Assembly: GCF_002025665.1 (NCBI RefSeq)
Contig: NZ_CP018786.1
Coordinates: forward strand, 682,001-746,000
From: Chryseobacterium indologenes
GTDB taxonomy: Bacteria; Bacteroidota; Bacteroidia; Flavobacteriales; Weeksellaceae
Length of the DNA: 64,000 nucleotides
Direction: 5' to 3'
The notes under the pieces are model-generated. The model was not told the origin of the DNA. It did not search any database and saw only the letters and a list, made by a program, of their open reading frames with translations. A program made the translations under genes and the position numbers. Positions 8,696-17,415 of the stretch are shown here, one piece after another (within the stretch, counting starts at the first letter, position 1; the number at the start of each line of letters is the position of its first letter).

Positions 8696-8869
8696 CTATC
8701 CGCAATAATCCAGCGGAAGTAAACAAATGTAGTTTGTAGGGCCACAGAAGTCTGTAGGACAGAAATCTCTACATCTTGTAAGGTCTCCATTAGGCAAAGT
8801 ACAGTTTACAAAAGCTCCGCCTTGAATTGATTTTAAACCGATTCTTGATACTTTTTTCAAATTTTTCAT
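8696..8869 (-). CDS. Bacteriocin-like GG-leader Cys-rich peptide
   Basis: 57-aa product starting at the ATG at 8869, MKNLKKVSRIGLKSIQGG, a double-glycine leader typical of the bacteriocin-like small peptides of Chryseobacterium. Cleavage after GG would release a 39-residue core with six Cys (patterns CTLPNGDLTRC, CPTDFC, and a C-terminal C-G). A longer in-frame reading to 8998 exists, but it overlaps the second peptide and lacks a credible start. No modification enzyme is adjacent. Exporters of the C39 type exist elsewhere in the window (21.9 kb). Function unknown; the name refers to leader type only. Confidence 0.8.
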   Translation of the reverse strand: MKNLKKVSRIGLKSIQGGAFVNCTLPNGDLTRCRDFCPTDFCGPTNYICLLPLDYCG

Positions 8870-8898
8870 GATATTAGTTTTTTGTTTTATATTAAAAT

Positions 8899-9063
8899 TT
8901 AACAAGGGAATGTTCCATCGGCCCAAGGTGGTGGACAACTCATGCTGGAAGGTGTTGCACAGCAATGCTGTAATGAAGGAGGGTAAAATGAGCAGCATTC
9001 CGGAGCGATACCTCCCTGAACTGTTTTCAGCTCCTGTCTTGAAACTTTCTTTAAATTTTTCAT
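8899..9063 (-). CDS. Second bacteriocin-like GG-leader Cys-rich peptide
   Basis: 54-aa product from the ATG at 9063. The leader MKNLKKVSRQELKTVQGG is nearly identical to that of the gene at 8696-8869. The core is different: about 36 residues with six Cys, two of them in CC pairs (PECCSF, QHCCAT), and a Pro-rich end CPPPWADGTFPC. The tandem pair with matching leaders and diverged cores looks like duplication followed by core diversification. The gap to the next peptide start is 29 bases. Confidence 0.82.
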   Translation of the reverse strand: MKNLKKVSRQELKTVQGGIAPECCSFYPPSLQHCCATPSSMSCPPPWADGTFPC

Positions 9064-9125
9064 AGTAATTTTGATTTGTAAGACTAATGTAAAGAAATTA
9101 TTTCATTTTACGGTGATAAAAAATA

Positions 9126-10151
9126 TTATTTTGCTTTAAAAAATGAAACAGTATTATCTCTGAAATTTTCAATTGTAGCAGGAATTTGATCGAATTCCGG
9201 GGCTTTTGTCCCATTTTCTAATATCAAATTCTCATTTTTAATTACAATGGCTTCGTCCCAAAGATTAGCATTGATAAACTGCTGCAGAGTAAAACGGCCG
9301 CCTTCAATAATGACAGACTGGATTTGTTCTTTATACAATACCTCCATAAGTTCCTGCAGAAAATGAGCCTTGTGGATTTGAATAAATTGAATGTGTTCTT
9401 CAGTACTTTCTTTCACGGAATTTAAAACCAATGTTCTTGCTTCACTGTTGTAAATATTGAAACTGGCAGGAACTTTTAAGTCAAAATCAATCAGAATTCT
9501 GACAGGATTTACGCCTTCAGTATTTCTAACGGTAAGACTTGGGTTGTCATTCAAAGCGGTTTGCGTGCCTACTAAAATGGCATGCTCGTCAGCTCTTAAC
9601 TGGTGAACAAACTGGTTCACTAATGTATTGGAAACGGCTGTCGGTTTAAAATCTTTATCCAAAAATCCATCATCGGATTCTGCCCATTTTAAAATGATAT
9701 ATGGTCTTTTCTTTTCGTGGTAGGTGAAAAACCTTTTGTTAAGTTCAATGCATTCTTTTTCAAGAATTCCTGATATGGCTTCAATTCCAGCATCCTGAAT
9801 GATTTTCTTTCCTTTGCCATTCACTTTATCATGAGAATCCATAGCACCAATCACCACTTTTTTAAACCCTAATTCTTTAATTTTCAAGGCACATGGCGGA
9901 GTTTTTCCATAATGTGCGCAGGGTTCCAGAGATACATAGATTGTAGATTCCGGAATAAGATCTTTATTCTTAACAGAATTGATTGCATTGATCTCTGCAT
10001 GGTGTTCTCCTGCTTTGTGATGATATCCTTCACCAATGATCTCTCCGTTGTGTACGATCACACTTCCAACAAGAGGGTTAGGATAGGTGTTGCCAAGAGC
10101 TTTTTGAGCCAGCTCGATACATCTTTTAATATAAAATTCGTCGTTGTTCAT
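9126..10151 (-). CDS. ribD: Bifunctional riboflavin biosynthesis deaminase/reductase
   Basis: Two steps of riboflavin synthesis: deamination of the pyrimidine intermediate, then reduction of its ribosyl side chain. The N-terminal deaminase domain (about residues 1-145) shows the zinc motifs HAE (AGEHHAEINAI) and PCAHYGKTPPCA. The C-terminal reductase domain (about 150-341) begins with RPYIILKWAESDDGF and contains LVGTQTALNDNPSLTVR and IIEGGRFTLQQFI. The 341-aa length fits. Likely monocistronic or behind the DUF349 gene, from which it is separated by a terminator-like hairpin. Confidence 0.95.
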   Translation of the reverse strand: MNNDEFYIKRCIELAQKALGNTYPNPLVGSVIVHNGEIIGEGYHHKAGEHHAEINAINSVKNKDLIPESTIYVSLEPCAHYGKTPPCALKIKELGFKKVVIGAMDSHDKVNGKGKKIIQDAGIEAISGILEKECIELNKRFFTYHEKKRPYIILKWAESDDGFLDKDFKPTAVSNTLVNQFVHQLRADEHAILVGTQTALNDNPSLTVRNTEGVNPVRILIDFDLKVPASFNIYNSEARTLVLNSVKESTEEHIQFIQIHKAHFLQELMEVLYKEQIQSVIIEGGRFTLQQFINANLWDEAIVIKNENLILENGTKAPEFDQIPATIENFRDNTVSFFKAK

Positions 10152-10162
10152 ATGTATAAAAA

Positions 10163-10194
10163 GAAAAAAGCGAAGACAAATTGCTTTGCTCCGC
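10163..10194 (-). terminator. Terminator-like hairpin after the DUF349 gene
   Basis: Read on the minus strand an imperfect stem (GCGGAGCAAA / TTTGTCTTCGC) is followed by CTTTTTTC. It lies between the DUF349 stop and ribD. Confidence 0.6.
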
Positions 10195-10215
10195 CTTTAT
10201 TTATTTTGTTATCTG

Positions 10216-12015
10216 TTAATCTCCGCTGATAATACTGTGAAGATTTTGTTTTAACGTTTCAAGATGAGCTTTTTTCTCATCAATCGTGTTATATGTGTCT
10301 TTTAAAAGAGGGTTTTCTCTGGACGGTTTGTTAAAGAAAGAAAGGTTATTTTCCAGTTTAACGATTTCTGCCTCAAGATCAGAGATTTGATTTTTGATCT
10401 TTCTGGCTTTGTCTGTAAGTTGGTTTTCAGATAAACCTTCCTCTTTCAGTTCAAGTTCATTGATTTTGTTTATTTTCAATTTCTCTCTTAATGTCTTGTT
10501 GAATTCAGAGTTGATTGAAATTTTATCTCTAGGAACTTTTCCGATGTTATTCCATGAAGTTTTAATTTGCTCAATTCTTTCGATACTTCCTTCTTCGTTG
10601 GAAACTTCCTTAAGCTCATCAAGAAGAGCTTTTTTGTTCTTATAGTTTTCTTTCCAGTTGTCAGTAGATGTGTTGCTCTTCTCTCTGTAGTTGTTGAAGA
10701 ATGCATTACAAGCGTCACGGAATTCATCCCAGATTTTATTGGTCATGCTTTTTGGAACATGCCCGATTTTTTTCCAGTCTTCCTGAAGTTTTTTGAATAA
10801 CGGAACGGCAATATCCCATTCCTCATTATTCATATTGTCCTGTGCAGTCTGGATCAGTTTTAATTTTTCTTCAAGATTCGCCTGTTGAGAACCTTTTAAC
10901 GATTTATAATAGTTATTTTTCGTTGTATTGAAACCTCTTAGTGTTGTTTTGAAATCATTCCAGTTTTGGTTGGAAAGTTTTCTTGGAACACTTCCTGTCA
11001 TTAAAAAGTCAGAACGCAGATCTTCCACTCTTTTGATGGCATTTTGCCAGTAGTTGTGGTTAGGAGTTTCAGAAGGTTCAGACAGTTTCTTGATTTCAGC
11101 AATAATCTGATTTTTCTTTTCAAGATTTTCACTCTGTTCTTTTTCAATAGAAGCTGAAAGTTCAGATTTTCTTTCATGAATTTTGTTCGAAATTTCTTTG
11201 AACTCTTCCCATGTTTTCTCACGGAATTCCTCTGCTACAGGCTCAGCTTCTTCTTTCCAAAGTTTGTGAAGATACTGAAGTTCATTTAGAGCCTTCTGGA
11301 TAACGGGTTCATTTTCCAGCTCTTTAGCACGGGCAATAATGTGTTCTCTCTTTTCCAGATTGTGGCTGTATTCCTGCTCCAAAAATTCCTTATTAAGATC
11401 CAGCATCTGATAAAACTGATTCAGGTGGTGGAAATAGTTATTGTTAAGAATTTTGAATTCAGACTTTGCAACCTGTCCGGCTTTTGACCAGTCTTCTTTA
11501 ATCTCACGAATAGATTTGAAAAGATTGACACCCGGTTCAGAGTTGGTGTATAGATTTTTAAGTCTTTCGATAATGCTTTGACGGTGATCAAGGTTTTTCT
11601 TTTGCTCTTCTTCCTGTCCTTTCTGGAAGGTATCATGTTTTTCCTTGAAAATATTAACCAACGCAGAATACTTAGTCTGAGAAGGGTGTTCGTAGCTGAA
11701 ATTTTCAGCTGGATTTCCGGCTTCTACATATTCATGCTTTTTATCCTCCACTTCATCATGGATGTAATGACTTGCTTTCTCTTTCAGCTGGTTGAATCTT
11801 TTGAAGTTCTCACCGGCGTTGGGAGTATTGATGATTTTTTCCATTTCCTTTAAAGCATCGGCAAGGGAAATTTCTTCTTCATGGTCATCCAAGTGTTCTG
11901 TATCATCTTCATGTTGGTTTGCATCATGAGAAACGGTGTTTTCTGATGGGTCCTGAGATACTTCGTTAGGATTTTTCTTTTCTTCGTTTTCAGAAAGATT
12001 GTTTTCTGTAGTCAT
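10216..12015 (-). CDS. DUF349 repeat protein
   Basis: 599-aa, very charged, almost entirely helical protein. After an acidic, low-complexity N-terminus (residues 1-60, rich in E, D, N, H) it repeats a unit of about 75 residues containing W-x-x-G/A..P and F(N/R)xxx(N/Y)xFH elements (DWSKAGQVAKSEF, LWKEEAEPVAEEF, DFLMTGSVPRKLSNQNW, DWKKIGHVPKSMTNKIW, SWNNIGKVPRDKI), which is the DUF349 pattern. At least five copies are visible. A C-terminal coiled coil (about 525-595) follows. The family is common in Bacteroidota and its function is not established. Confidence 0.88.
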   Translation of the reverse strand: MTTENNLSENEEKKNPNEVSQDPSENTVSHDANQHEDDTEHLDDHEEEISLADALKEMEKIINTPNAGENFKRFNQLKEKASHYIHDEVEDKKHEYVEAGNPAENFSYEHPSQTKYSALVNIFKEKHDTFQKGQEEEQKKNLDHRQSIIERLKNLYTNSEPGVNLFKSIREIKEDWSKAGQVAKSEFKILNNNYFHHLNQFYQMLDLNKEFLEQEYSHNLEKREHIIARAKELENEPVIQKALNELQYLHKLWKEEAEPVAEEFREKTWEEFKEISNKIHERKSELSASIEKEQSENLEKKNQIIAEIKKLSEPSETPNHNYWQNAIKRVEDLRSDFLMTGSVPRKLSNQNWNDFKTTLRGFNTTKNNYYKSLKGSQQANLEEKLKLIQTAQDNMNNEEWDIAVPLFKKLQEDWKKIGHVPKSMTNKIWDEFRDACNAFFNNYREKSNTSTDNWKENYKNKKALLDELKEVSNEEGSIERIEQIKTSWNNIGKVPRDKISINSEFNKTLREKLKINKINELELKEEGLSENQLTDKARKIKNQISDLEAEIVKLENNLSFFNKPSRENPLLKDTYNTIDEKKAHLETLKQNLHSIISGD

Positions 12016-12089
12016 AGCAAATCTTTTATGTGAGTGGCGTTAATATCCTTTAAATATAGCTTTAAGGCCAATTAAAGTACTAATTTATG

Positions 12090-12827
12090 TTATTTTTTTT
12101 GAAAATTCCAAATTTCCCAAGCTTTTTCTGCTTGCTGTTCAAGCATATAGTACCCATTCACTGTTTTTGCTCCTTTTTCTGAGGCATTGATGATGAATTG
12201 GGTGTAGTTTGGGTTGTAAATCAGATCAATAACCAGATGATCTGAAGAAAGCCCGTCAAAAGGAAAGTTCAGACAATCTTTCACATTCGGGAAAGTACCT
12301 ACCGGTGTACATTGGATGATAATTTTATGTTTGGCAACAGTTTCCTGATCAAGATTTTCATAATTGATTTCTGTACTCCTTGAAATAGTTACAGAAGGAA
12401 TATTGTGTTTGTCCAATGCATATTTGACTGCTTTTGCTGCGCCTCCGTTTCCTAAGATCAATGCTTTATCCTGTGAAGGTTTTTTGTGTAAAAGAAGCGT
12501 CTTTTCAAAACCGAACGCATCTGTATTGTAGCCGGTTTTTTTGCCATCCTGAATAAGAACGCAATTGACGGCACCTATTTTCTCAGCTTCATCACTTAGT
12601 TCATCAAGATAATCGATTATTTTTTCTTTATAAGGGATGGTCACATTGAATCCTAACAGGTCCGGAGAAGCAAAAAGGTTTTCTACTTCATTGATTTCAT
12701 TCAGATCAAAAATATCGTAGGAGAAATTCTTCAGCATGAGCTTTTGGAAATTGTTTTCGAAGAATTTTTTAGAAAAAGAATAAGAAATATTTCGTCCTAT
12801 CAATCCTAATTTTTTATTGGAATCCAT
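12090..12827 (-). CDS. aroE: Shikimate dehydrogenase
   Basis: NADPH-dependent reduction of 3-dehydroshikimate to shikimate in aromatic amino-acid synthesis. The 245-aa protein starts with the substrate-binding LGLIGRNISYSFSKKFF (S-x-S motif). It has GFNVTIPYKEKIIDYLDE with the catalytic Lys (about residue 67), TGYNTDAFGF with the catalytic Asp, and the nucleotide loop ILGNGGAAKAVKYAL (about 123-137). It is slightly shorter than the E. coli enzyme. On the same strand as the DUF349 gene downstream. Confidence 0.95.
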   Translation of the reverse strand: MDSNKKLGLIGRNISYSFSKKFFENNFQKLMLKNFSYDIFDLNEINEVENLFASPDLLGFNVTIPYKEKIIDYLDELSDEAEKIGAVNCVLIQDGKKTGYNTDAFGFEKTLLLHKKPSQDKALILGNGGAAKAVKYALDKHNIPSVTISRSTEINYENLDQETVAKHKIIIQCTPVGTFPNVKDCLNFPFDGLSSDHLVIDLIYNPNYTQFIINASEKGAKTVNGYYMLEQQAEKAWEIWNFQKK

Positions 12828-12841
12828 ACATCAAAAATAAA

Positions 12842-12866
12842 AAAAAGACCGGATAAATCCGGCCTT
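12842..12866 (-). terminator. Rho-independent terminator of the endonuclease gene
   Basis: On the minus strand, AGGCCGGATTTATCCGGTCTT followed by a run of eight T. Lies between the stop at 12889 and the aroE start. Confidence 0.85.
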
Positions 12867-12888
12867 GGTTTGAAATATTTTTTAATAA

Positions 12889-14682
12889 TTAATCTACGAT
12901 AAATTTAGAAGAGAAATTATCTGTTTTAAGGATATAAGTTCCTTTTACCATACCTTTAAGGTTGATTTTGTTTGAATGTCTGAAAGGGTTTGCAATTGTT
13001 TCAATTAGTTTTCCTGAAAGATCATAGATCTCAGCTTTTGAAATTTTGCTAAGGTTTTCTCCTTTTACAAATAATTCATTATTTCTTACCGGGTTAGGGT
13101 AGATGGTAAATGCTGATTTGTCTTTTTGGTTTTCAGCAGTAGCTAACGTAGTTCCGAAACATGTCCAGCTAAGATCATCCAGAGCAACTCTGTTGGAAGT
13201 AGAAGAATTTGTCAGTTTAATCACCGCATTTCCGCTTACATTTATATTATTGATGGTAGTTGTAGTAACAACATTACTGTAAGGAATAGTTCCTACATTA
13301 ACATCGTTTACAAAAACATTGAAATATCCTGCGCTTCCGGAGAATTTCAATTGAGTTGTTAAAGTTAAGCTTTGAACTCCACCTGAAAAAGTTGAACTTG
13401 TTAAAGTTCCATTTTTTATGGTAATGGCTTTATTATTGATGGTTTGGTCAACTCTTGAGTCAGTAGCAGTCCATGAAATTCCATTGTTGGTCCAGTTTAC
13501 TGTCAGGTATGTATTTACAGGACCGCTGATTGTTTCAAAATTTTCAGTTCCACAGCTTCCTCCACCGGCAGGTACATCAAGAGTTGTTTCTGTAGCTGTT
13601 GTACTTTGTGGAGAAGAGTTTGCGAAAGCATCTTTAGCAATGATGTAGAATGTGTATTGAGTCAATGGTGATAATCCAGAAACAATAGTAGATGTTGTTG
13701 TGCCTGAAACAGTCGCTTTTAAGGTTCCGTTGGCATAAATCTCATACGAAGTTACTCCCACATTATCCGTAGCAGCTGTCCAGCTTAAAGCAATAGAGTT
13801 TGAAGTTGGGTTGCTGGCAACAAGGTTGGTTGCTGCTGTAGGGGCTTGGTTATCAACAACCGGAGCTCCCCAGATCTGAGTGACATATTCAGGGTGATCA
13901 ATGAAAGGATTTCTGTTTCCCTGGTAAGTATAAGAAGCATTGTTTCTTGCAATTTCTTCAGCAGACACAGGGTCCATAGCATTCCATGCTAAATATTGAT
14001 TAAGTGCCCAAGGCTGTAGTCCCGGGAATGCTGTGTTACCAAGCATGTCACCAGTAGTGAAATTAGGAAGTTTATCCTCATATCTTGTCACAAAATAAAG
14101 AATCATTCTCGCAATGTCTCCTTTGAAAGCGTCAATAGGTTCAAATACCGTACCTCCGTATCCTGCTGATACGGATGTACCTAGTTTAGATCCGTTTTTA
14201 GATGTAAAAGAAGTATTGCCAACGATTCCGAAAGGGTAGTTGGATCTCATTCCGTTTACTTTTCCATCGGTAGCTCGGATAAAATGAATATCCGCAACCA
14301 TAGGAGAAGCACTGTTGAATAAACTCTGAGGAATCACGTGCTCTCTGTTGTAGCAGTCGCCTTCATTAGAATATCCTGTAGATCCGCACTGACTGGTTCC
14401 CAGGGTGAAATTATACTGATCCGGTCCATTTGGATTTTCAGAATAAATATCCAGAATTGTCCCGTCATTTTCATAGAAATAATCACGATCCGTGGTAGCA
14501 TAGCCTGTCCATAAACCACCATAGCCATGATCTATATGTCCATCACTGATAATGGTTTTAAGAGCTGTTTTAAGAGCAGCACCTGTTAAGGTCGGCGATT
14601 GGTTATAATATCCTGCCGGAGCCTGTGCCAAAGCGCTTATAAATGTCACGCTTAAAAGAAAAAAAGATAAAATTTGTTTCAT
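12889..14682 (-). CDS. Secreted endonuclease I-family nuclease with T9SS sorting domain
   Basis: 597-aa multidomain secreted nuclease. Signal peptide MKQILSFFLLSVTFISALAQ. The endonuclease I domain (about residues 25-270) has the catalytic-type block NREHVIPQSLFN, then DIHFIRATDGKVNGMRSNYPFG. A fibronectin type III domain follows (about 272-366, from QAPTAATNLVAS to TATETT). A beta-sandwich-like region (about 375-505) comes next. The C-terminus is a type IX secretion sorting domain (about 520-597, YPNPVRNNELFVKG ... MVKGTYILKTDNFSSKFIVD). It is probably exported by the Por system and may serve nutrient acquisition from DNA/RNA. Confidence 0.92.
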   Translation of the reverse strand: MKQILSFFLLSVTFISALAQAPAGYYNQSPTLTGAALKTALKTIISDGHIDHGYGGLWTGYATTDRDYFYENDGTILDIYSENPNGPDQYNFTLGTSQCGSTGYSNEGDCYNREHVIPQSLFNSASPMVADIHFIRATDGKVNGMRSNYPFGIVGNTSFTSKNGSKLGTSVSAGYGGTVFEPIDAFKGDIARMILYFVTRYEDKLPNFTTGDMLGNTAFPGLQPWALNQYLAWNAMDPVSAEEIARNNASYTYQGNRNPFIDHPEYVTQIWGAPVVDNQAPTAATNLVASNPTSNSIALSWTAATDNVGVTSYEIYANGTLKATVSGTTTSTIVSGLSPLTQYTFYIIAKDAFANSSPQSTTATETTLDVPAGGGSCGTENFETISGPVNTYLTVNWTNNGISWTATDSRVDQTINNKAITIKNGTLTSSTFSGGVQSLTLTTQLKFSGSAGYFNVFVNDVNVGTIPYSNVVTTTTINNINVSGNAVIKLTNSSTSNRVALDDLSWTCFGTTLATAENQKDKSAFTIYPNPVRNNELFVKGENLSKISKAEIYDLSGKLIETIANPFRHSNKINLKGMVKGTYILKTDNFSSKFIVD

Positions 14683-14699
14683 TTTTTAAAATTGGGGCG

Positions 14700-14707
14700 T
14701 AAAGGTA
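14700..14707 (-). promoter_or_regulatory. Predicted -7 box of the endonuclease gene
   Basis: Minus-strand TACCTTTA, one base off TAnnTTTG, 18 bases upstream of the ATG at 14682. Confidence 0.4.
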
Positions 14708-14761
14708 CGAAAAAATGAAACCGAAGTATATTAATTGTATGTAATATATAAAGATGAAATG

Positions 14762-15967
14762 TTAGCCTTTAGTAATATATTCTTTACTGATTTTTGAAAA
14801 GAACCATGAAATAGTAATTCCAAATAAGGAAGCTGTAAGAGCTACGATAAGATAATTTTTACCTACAATTTTTACCGGGAATGGCAGAACCTCATTGGCT
14901 CTGAAGAATTCTGTGTAAAGCTGGAAGTAGCAAAGTGCTGTTCCAAGAATTAATCCTGTAATCACTCCGGAAATAACAATCAGGAGCCCAGTGTAGAAAT
15001 AGGTCATTCTTAAATGGCTTAAAGGGAAGCCGAGTGATATCAATGATTTTGCCTGCTCCTTTTTATCAAGCTGAAGAATAATAATGGCTCCGGCAAGATT
15101 AAAGGTCGTAATAAAGATGACCAATGCAAAGATCAGGTAAATAAAAAGCTTTTCAGTGTTGATCATTTTCCAGAAAGCAGCATTTTCCTCTTCCTTGGTT
15201 TTGATCTCGATATTTTTTCCGAGAGAAGAAAGCAGGCTTTGTTTTACAGTATCTGCATTTTCCGGATTTTTCAGTTTAATAACAATCTGGTAAGCGGACT
15301 TTTTAGGAAGAGTAAGTAATTCTTCTGTAAGCTCAATAGGAGAAACGATATAATTGTCCAGCTGGTCTTTTCCCGGGAAAACACCCGTTACCAGAATATC
15401 TCTTTTATTATAGATGTCTTCTTCCTTACTGATAATCCCTGTTCCCGGTTTGGGCATAAAAACGGTTGCATAATGATTGGAAGAATCCACAGGAATTGAA
15501 AGTCTGTTATCCAGACTGTTTTCCATCAATACCTCATTCGAGTATTTGAAACTTGGATAAGTTCCGTAAAACACTTCTTTATTAATAGGATTTACCTTAA
15601 CATAAGCCGAATCTACACCTCTTAGGTAAGCAATATCACCCTTTCCGTTGAAACTGATATATACTTTTTCTTCAATAACGCGGGAAAAACTACTGATTTC
15701 CTTATTGTTGCTCAAAACTTTACTGACGTTATCCAGATTTTTGATGGTTTTTCCGGAGGTGCTTTTTAACGTAAGATCAGCATGAAGATTGGAAATAAGA
15801 TCTTTGTTCAGGTCTTCAAGTCCTGAAAAAACAGAAATAATGACGAACATTGCAGCCACAGCAACCGTCATGGCACCTACGGCCAGCCACGTAATGAACG
15901 TAACGGCAGTACTTCCCTTTTTAGCCAAAAGGTATCTGGATGCTATGTAAAATGCAATATTCTTCAA
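14762..15967 (-). CDS. LolE/FtsX-type ABC transporter permease
   Basis: 401-aa inner-membrane protein of the LolC/E-MacB permease architecture: one helix near residues 24-48 (FITWLAVGAMTVAVAAMFVIISVFSG), a large periplasmic domain (about 50-270) and three C-terminal helices (about 275-298, 320-345, 368-392). The N-terminal ASRYLLAKKGSTAVTFITW resembles LolC/LolE proteins, so a lipoprotein-release role is likely. The ATPase partner is not in the window. It starts 4 bases after rbfA, so the two are probably co-transcribed. Confidence 0.85.
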   Translation of the reverse strand: MKNIAFYIASRYLLAKKGSTAVTFITWLAVGAMTVAVAAMFVIISVFSGLEDLNKDLISNLHADLTLKSTSGKTIKNLDNVSKVLSNNKEISSFSRVIEEKVYISFNGKGDIAYLRGVDSAYVKVNPINKEVFYGTYPSFKYSNEVLMENSLDNRLSIPVDSSNHYATVFMPKPGTGIISKEEDIYNKRDILVTGVFPGKDQLDNYIVSPIELTEELLTLPKKSAYQIVIKLKNPENADTVKQSLLSSLGKNIEIKTKEEENAAFWKMINTEKLFIYLIFALVIFITTFNLAGAIIILQLDKKEQAKSLISLGFPLSHLRMTYFYTGLLIVISGVITGLILGTALCYFQLYTEFFRANEVLPFPVKIVGKNYLIVALTASLFGITISWFFSKISKEYITKG

Positions 15968-15970
15968 GAT

Positions 15971-16330
15971 CTATAAAACAGGATTGTCGCCTTCGCCTCT
16001 TAATTCTCTTTCCAGTCTTTCAACATCATCAAGAGCGGTATCCAGGTAAAAGTTAAGTTGTGGAATAATACGCACCTGTTTTGCCATTTTCTGGCCAATG
16101 AAGTTTCTGTATTGAGGTTTGTTTTCTTCAATCTCCTTCATCACAGCGGTACGGAATTCCTGTGGGAAAATGCTTAAATAAATCTTAGCAATTCCTAAGT
16201 CAGCAGTTACTTTTACATCTGAAACAGATACCAATATGCTCTGTTTGCTTTCTGAGGCCTGTTTGCGGAAAAGCTCTGCGAAGTCTTCCTGAATGATCTG
16301 TGCTACTTTTCTTTGTCTGTTACTTTCCAT
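15971..16330 (-). CDS. rbfA: 30S ribosome-binding factor A
   Basis: KH-like factor required for late maturation of the 16S rRNA 5' end. The 119-aa product shows the family start RQRKVAQIIQEDFAELFRKQ, the middle VSVSDVKVTADLGIAKIYLSIF and the C-terminal IRIIPQLNFYLDTALDDVERLERE pattern. Normal length. It is the first gene of a probable two-gene unit with the permease gene and has a -7 box 9 bases upstream. Confidence 0.95.
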   Translation of the reverse strand: MESNRQRKVAQIIQEDFAELFRKQASESKQSILVSVSDVKVTADLGIAKIYLSIFPQEFRTAVMKEIEENKPQYRNFIGQKMAKQVRIIPQLNFYLDTALDDVERLERELRGEGDNPVL

Positions 16331-16338
16331 AATTTCTG

Positions 16339-16346
16339 CAAATTTA
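16339..16346 (-). promoter_or_regulatory. Predicted -7 box of rbfA
   Basis: Minus-strand TAAATTTG (perfect TAnnTTTG) ending 9 bases before the rbfA ATG, leaving almost no leader. Confidence 0.5.
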
Positions 16347-16423
16347 GTACTTTTGTTTGAATTGATACTTTGAAATTCAACTACAGTATCAAATTTACGA
16401 TTTAATTATATTGATTAGTATTT

Positions 16424-16822
16424 ATGAAACTAGAACATATTGGTATTGCTGTAAAGTCTTTAGGGGTTTCTGATGAACTTTTTGCCAAATTATTAGGAAA
16501 AGAATCCTATAAAAAAGAAACAGTGGAAAGAGAAGGAGTAGTAACTTCTTTCTATGAAACGGGAGAAAGTAAAATTGAGCTTTTAGAAGCCAGTAATCCT
16601 GAAAGTCCGATCTCTAAATTTATCGATAAAAAGGGAGAAGGCATCCATCATCTGGCATTTGGCGTTGAAAATATCGTGGAGGAAGTGAAAAGACTGAAAA
16701 AAGAAGGATTTCAGTTTATCTCCGAAGAACCGAAAGAAGGTGCTGATAACAAATTAGTTGTATTCCTTCATCCTAAGTCTACAAACGGTGTACTGGTAGA
16801 ACTTTGCCAAGAAAAGCAATAA
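16424..16822 (+). CDS. mce: Methylmalonyl-CoA epimerase
   Basis: 132-aa VOC-fold enzyme that interconverts the C2 epimers of methylmalonyl-CoA in propionate metabolism. Metal ligands are placed as expected: MKLEHIGIAVKSL (His5), ESKIELLEASNPESPISKFI (Glu), GEGIHHLAFGVENI (His) and GVLVELCQ (Glu at the end). Length is typical. Divergent from rbfA. A tRNA gene with its own promoter follows 62 bases downstream. Confidence 0.93.
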   Translation: MKLEHIGIAVKSLGVSDELFAKLLGKESYKKETVEREGVVTSFYETGESKIELLEASNPESPISKFIDKKGEGIHHLAFGVENIVEEVKRLKKEGFQFISEEPKEGADNKLVVFLHPKSTNGVLVELCQEKQ

Positions 16823-16827
16823 AAAAT

Positions 16828-16857
16828 TTTGTAGTGAAAGAAATTTTACTATTTTTG
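16828..16857 (+). promoter_or_regulatory. Promoter of the CAT-anticodon tRNA
   Basis: A TTTG at 16828-16831 and a TATTTTTG at 16850-16857 are separated by 18 bases, a good fit to the Bacteroidota -33/-7 arrangement. The tRNA starts 27 bases further on. Confidence 0.7.
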
Positions 16858-16884
16858 CAAACACAAAATTTAACCAAGTTTTGA

Positions 16885-16958
16885 GGTCCTATAGCTCAGT
16901 TGGTTAGAGCACCTGACTCATAATCAGGTGGTCCCTGGTTCGAGCCCAGGTGGGACCA
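16885..16958 (+). tRNA. tRNA with CAT anticodon (Met, or Ile2)
   Basis: Complete cloverleaf: acceptor GGTCCTA/TGGGACC, D arm AGCTCAGTTGGTTAGAGC, anticodon loop CTCATAA, T loop TTCGAGC, discriminator A, no encoded CCA. CAT may be elongator Met or lysidine-modified Ile, which I cannot separate here. It marks the left edge of the accessory region. Confidence 0.95.
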
Positions 16959-16969
16959 CTTTTTAAATC

Positions 16970-17000
16970 AAGCACTTACAGAAATGTAGGTGCTTTTTTA
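16970..17000 (+). terminator. Terminator after the CAT tRNA
   Basis: Stem AAGCACTTACA / TGTAGGTGCTT with a GAAA loop and a T-run. Confidence 0.85.
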
Positions 17001-17066
17001 TTTTTCTGACTAACATTTGAGAGCGGCTAATCTTTTTTATATTTTATTTGTATTTTTATATTCTAA

Positions 17067-17216
17067 AAAGATTGGAAAGCAGGACAAAATATAATTCTTG
17101 AATTTATAAATAAATATAGCACATTTAAAACCTCGCAAAAGGATTATTTGGAACTAAACAAAGGTGATTTCAGTTTAACAGCAGATATTTTGTCAAGATA
17201 TAAGGATAAATTATAA
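17067..17216 (+). pseudogene. Possible C-terminal gene relic
   Basis: A 49-codon open stretch without start codon reads like protein (KDWKAGQNIILEFINKY..., ending LTADILSRYKDKL and stop). It is preceded by a stop in the same frame. It looks like the tail of a lost gene rather than a functional CDS. Family not recognised, and chance openness in AT-rich DNA cannot be excluded. Confidence 0.3.
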
Positions 17217-17415
17217 CTATCTTAGTTGTAATACAAGTCCTTTCGTATTTAATAATCGCCAAATCATTGCAATAAAAGATGCAATGATTTTTTTGTTGTA
17301 AAAAAAACATTGTAAAAATGTGTTCAATACTTAGTTTATCTTATTTAGGTTTATTTTACAAAATTGTACTGGTTTAGTAAGTGCTGTAAGCATATACTTT
17401 TGATAAAAAAGTTTT

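Noticed and set aside
8696..8998. 100-codon reading of the first Cys-rich peptide
   Set aside because: The extra N-terminal part overlaps the second peptide gene in another frame and lacks a leader; the ATG at 8869 gives a clean GG leader.
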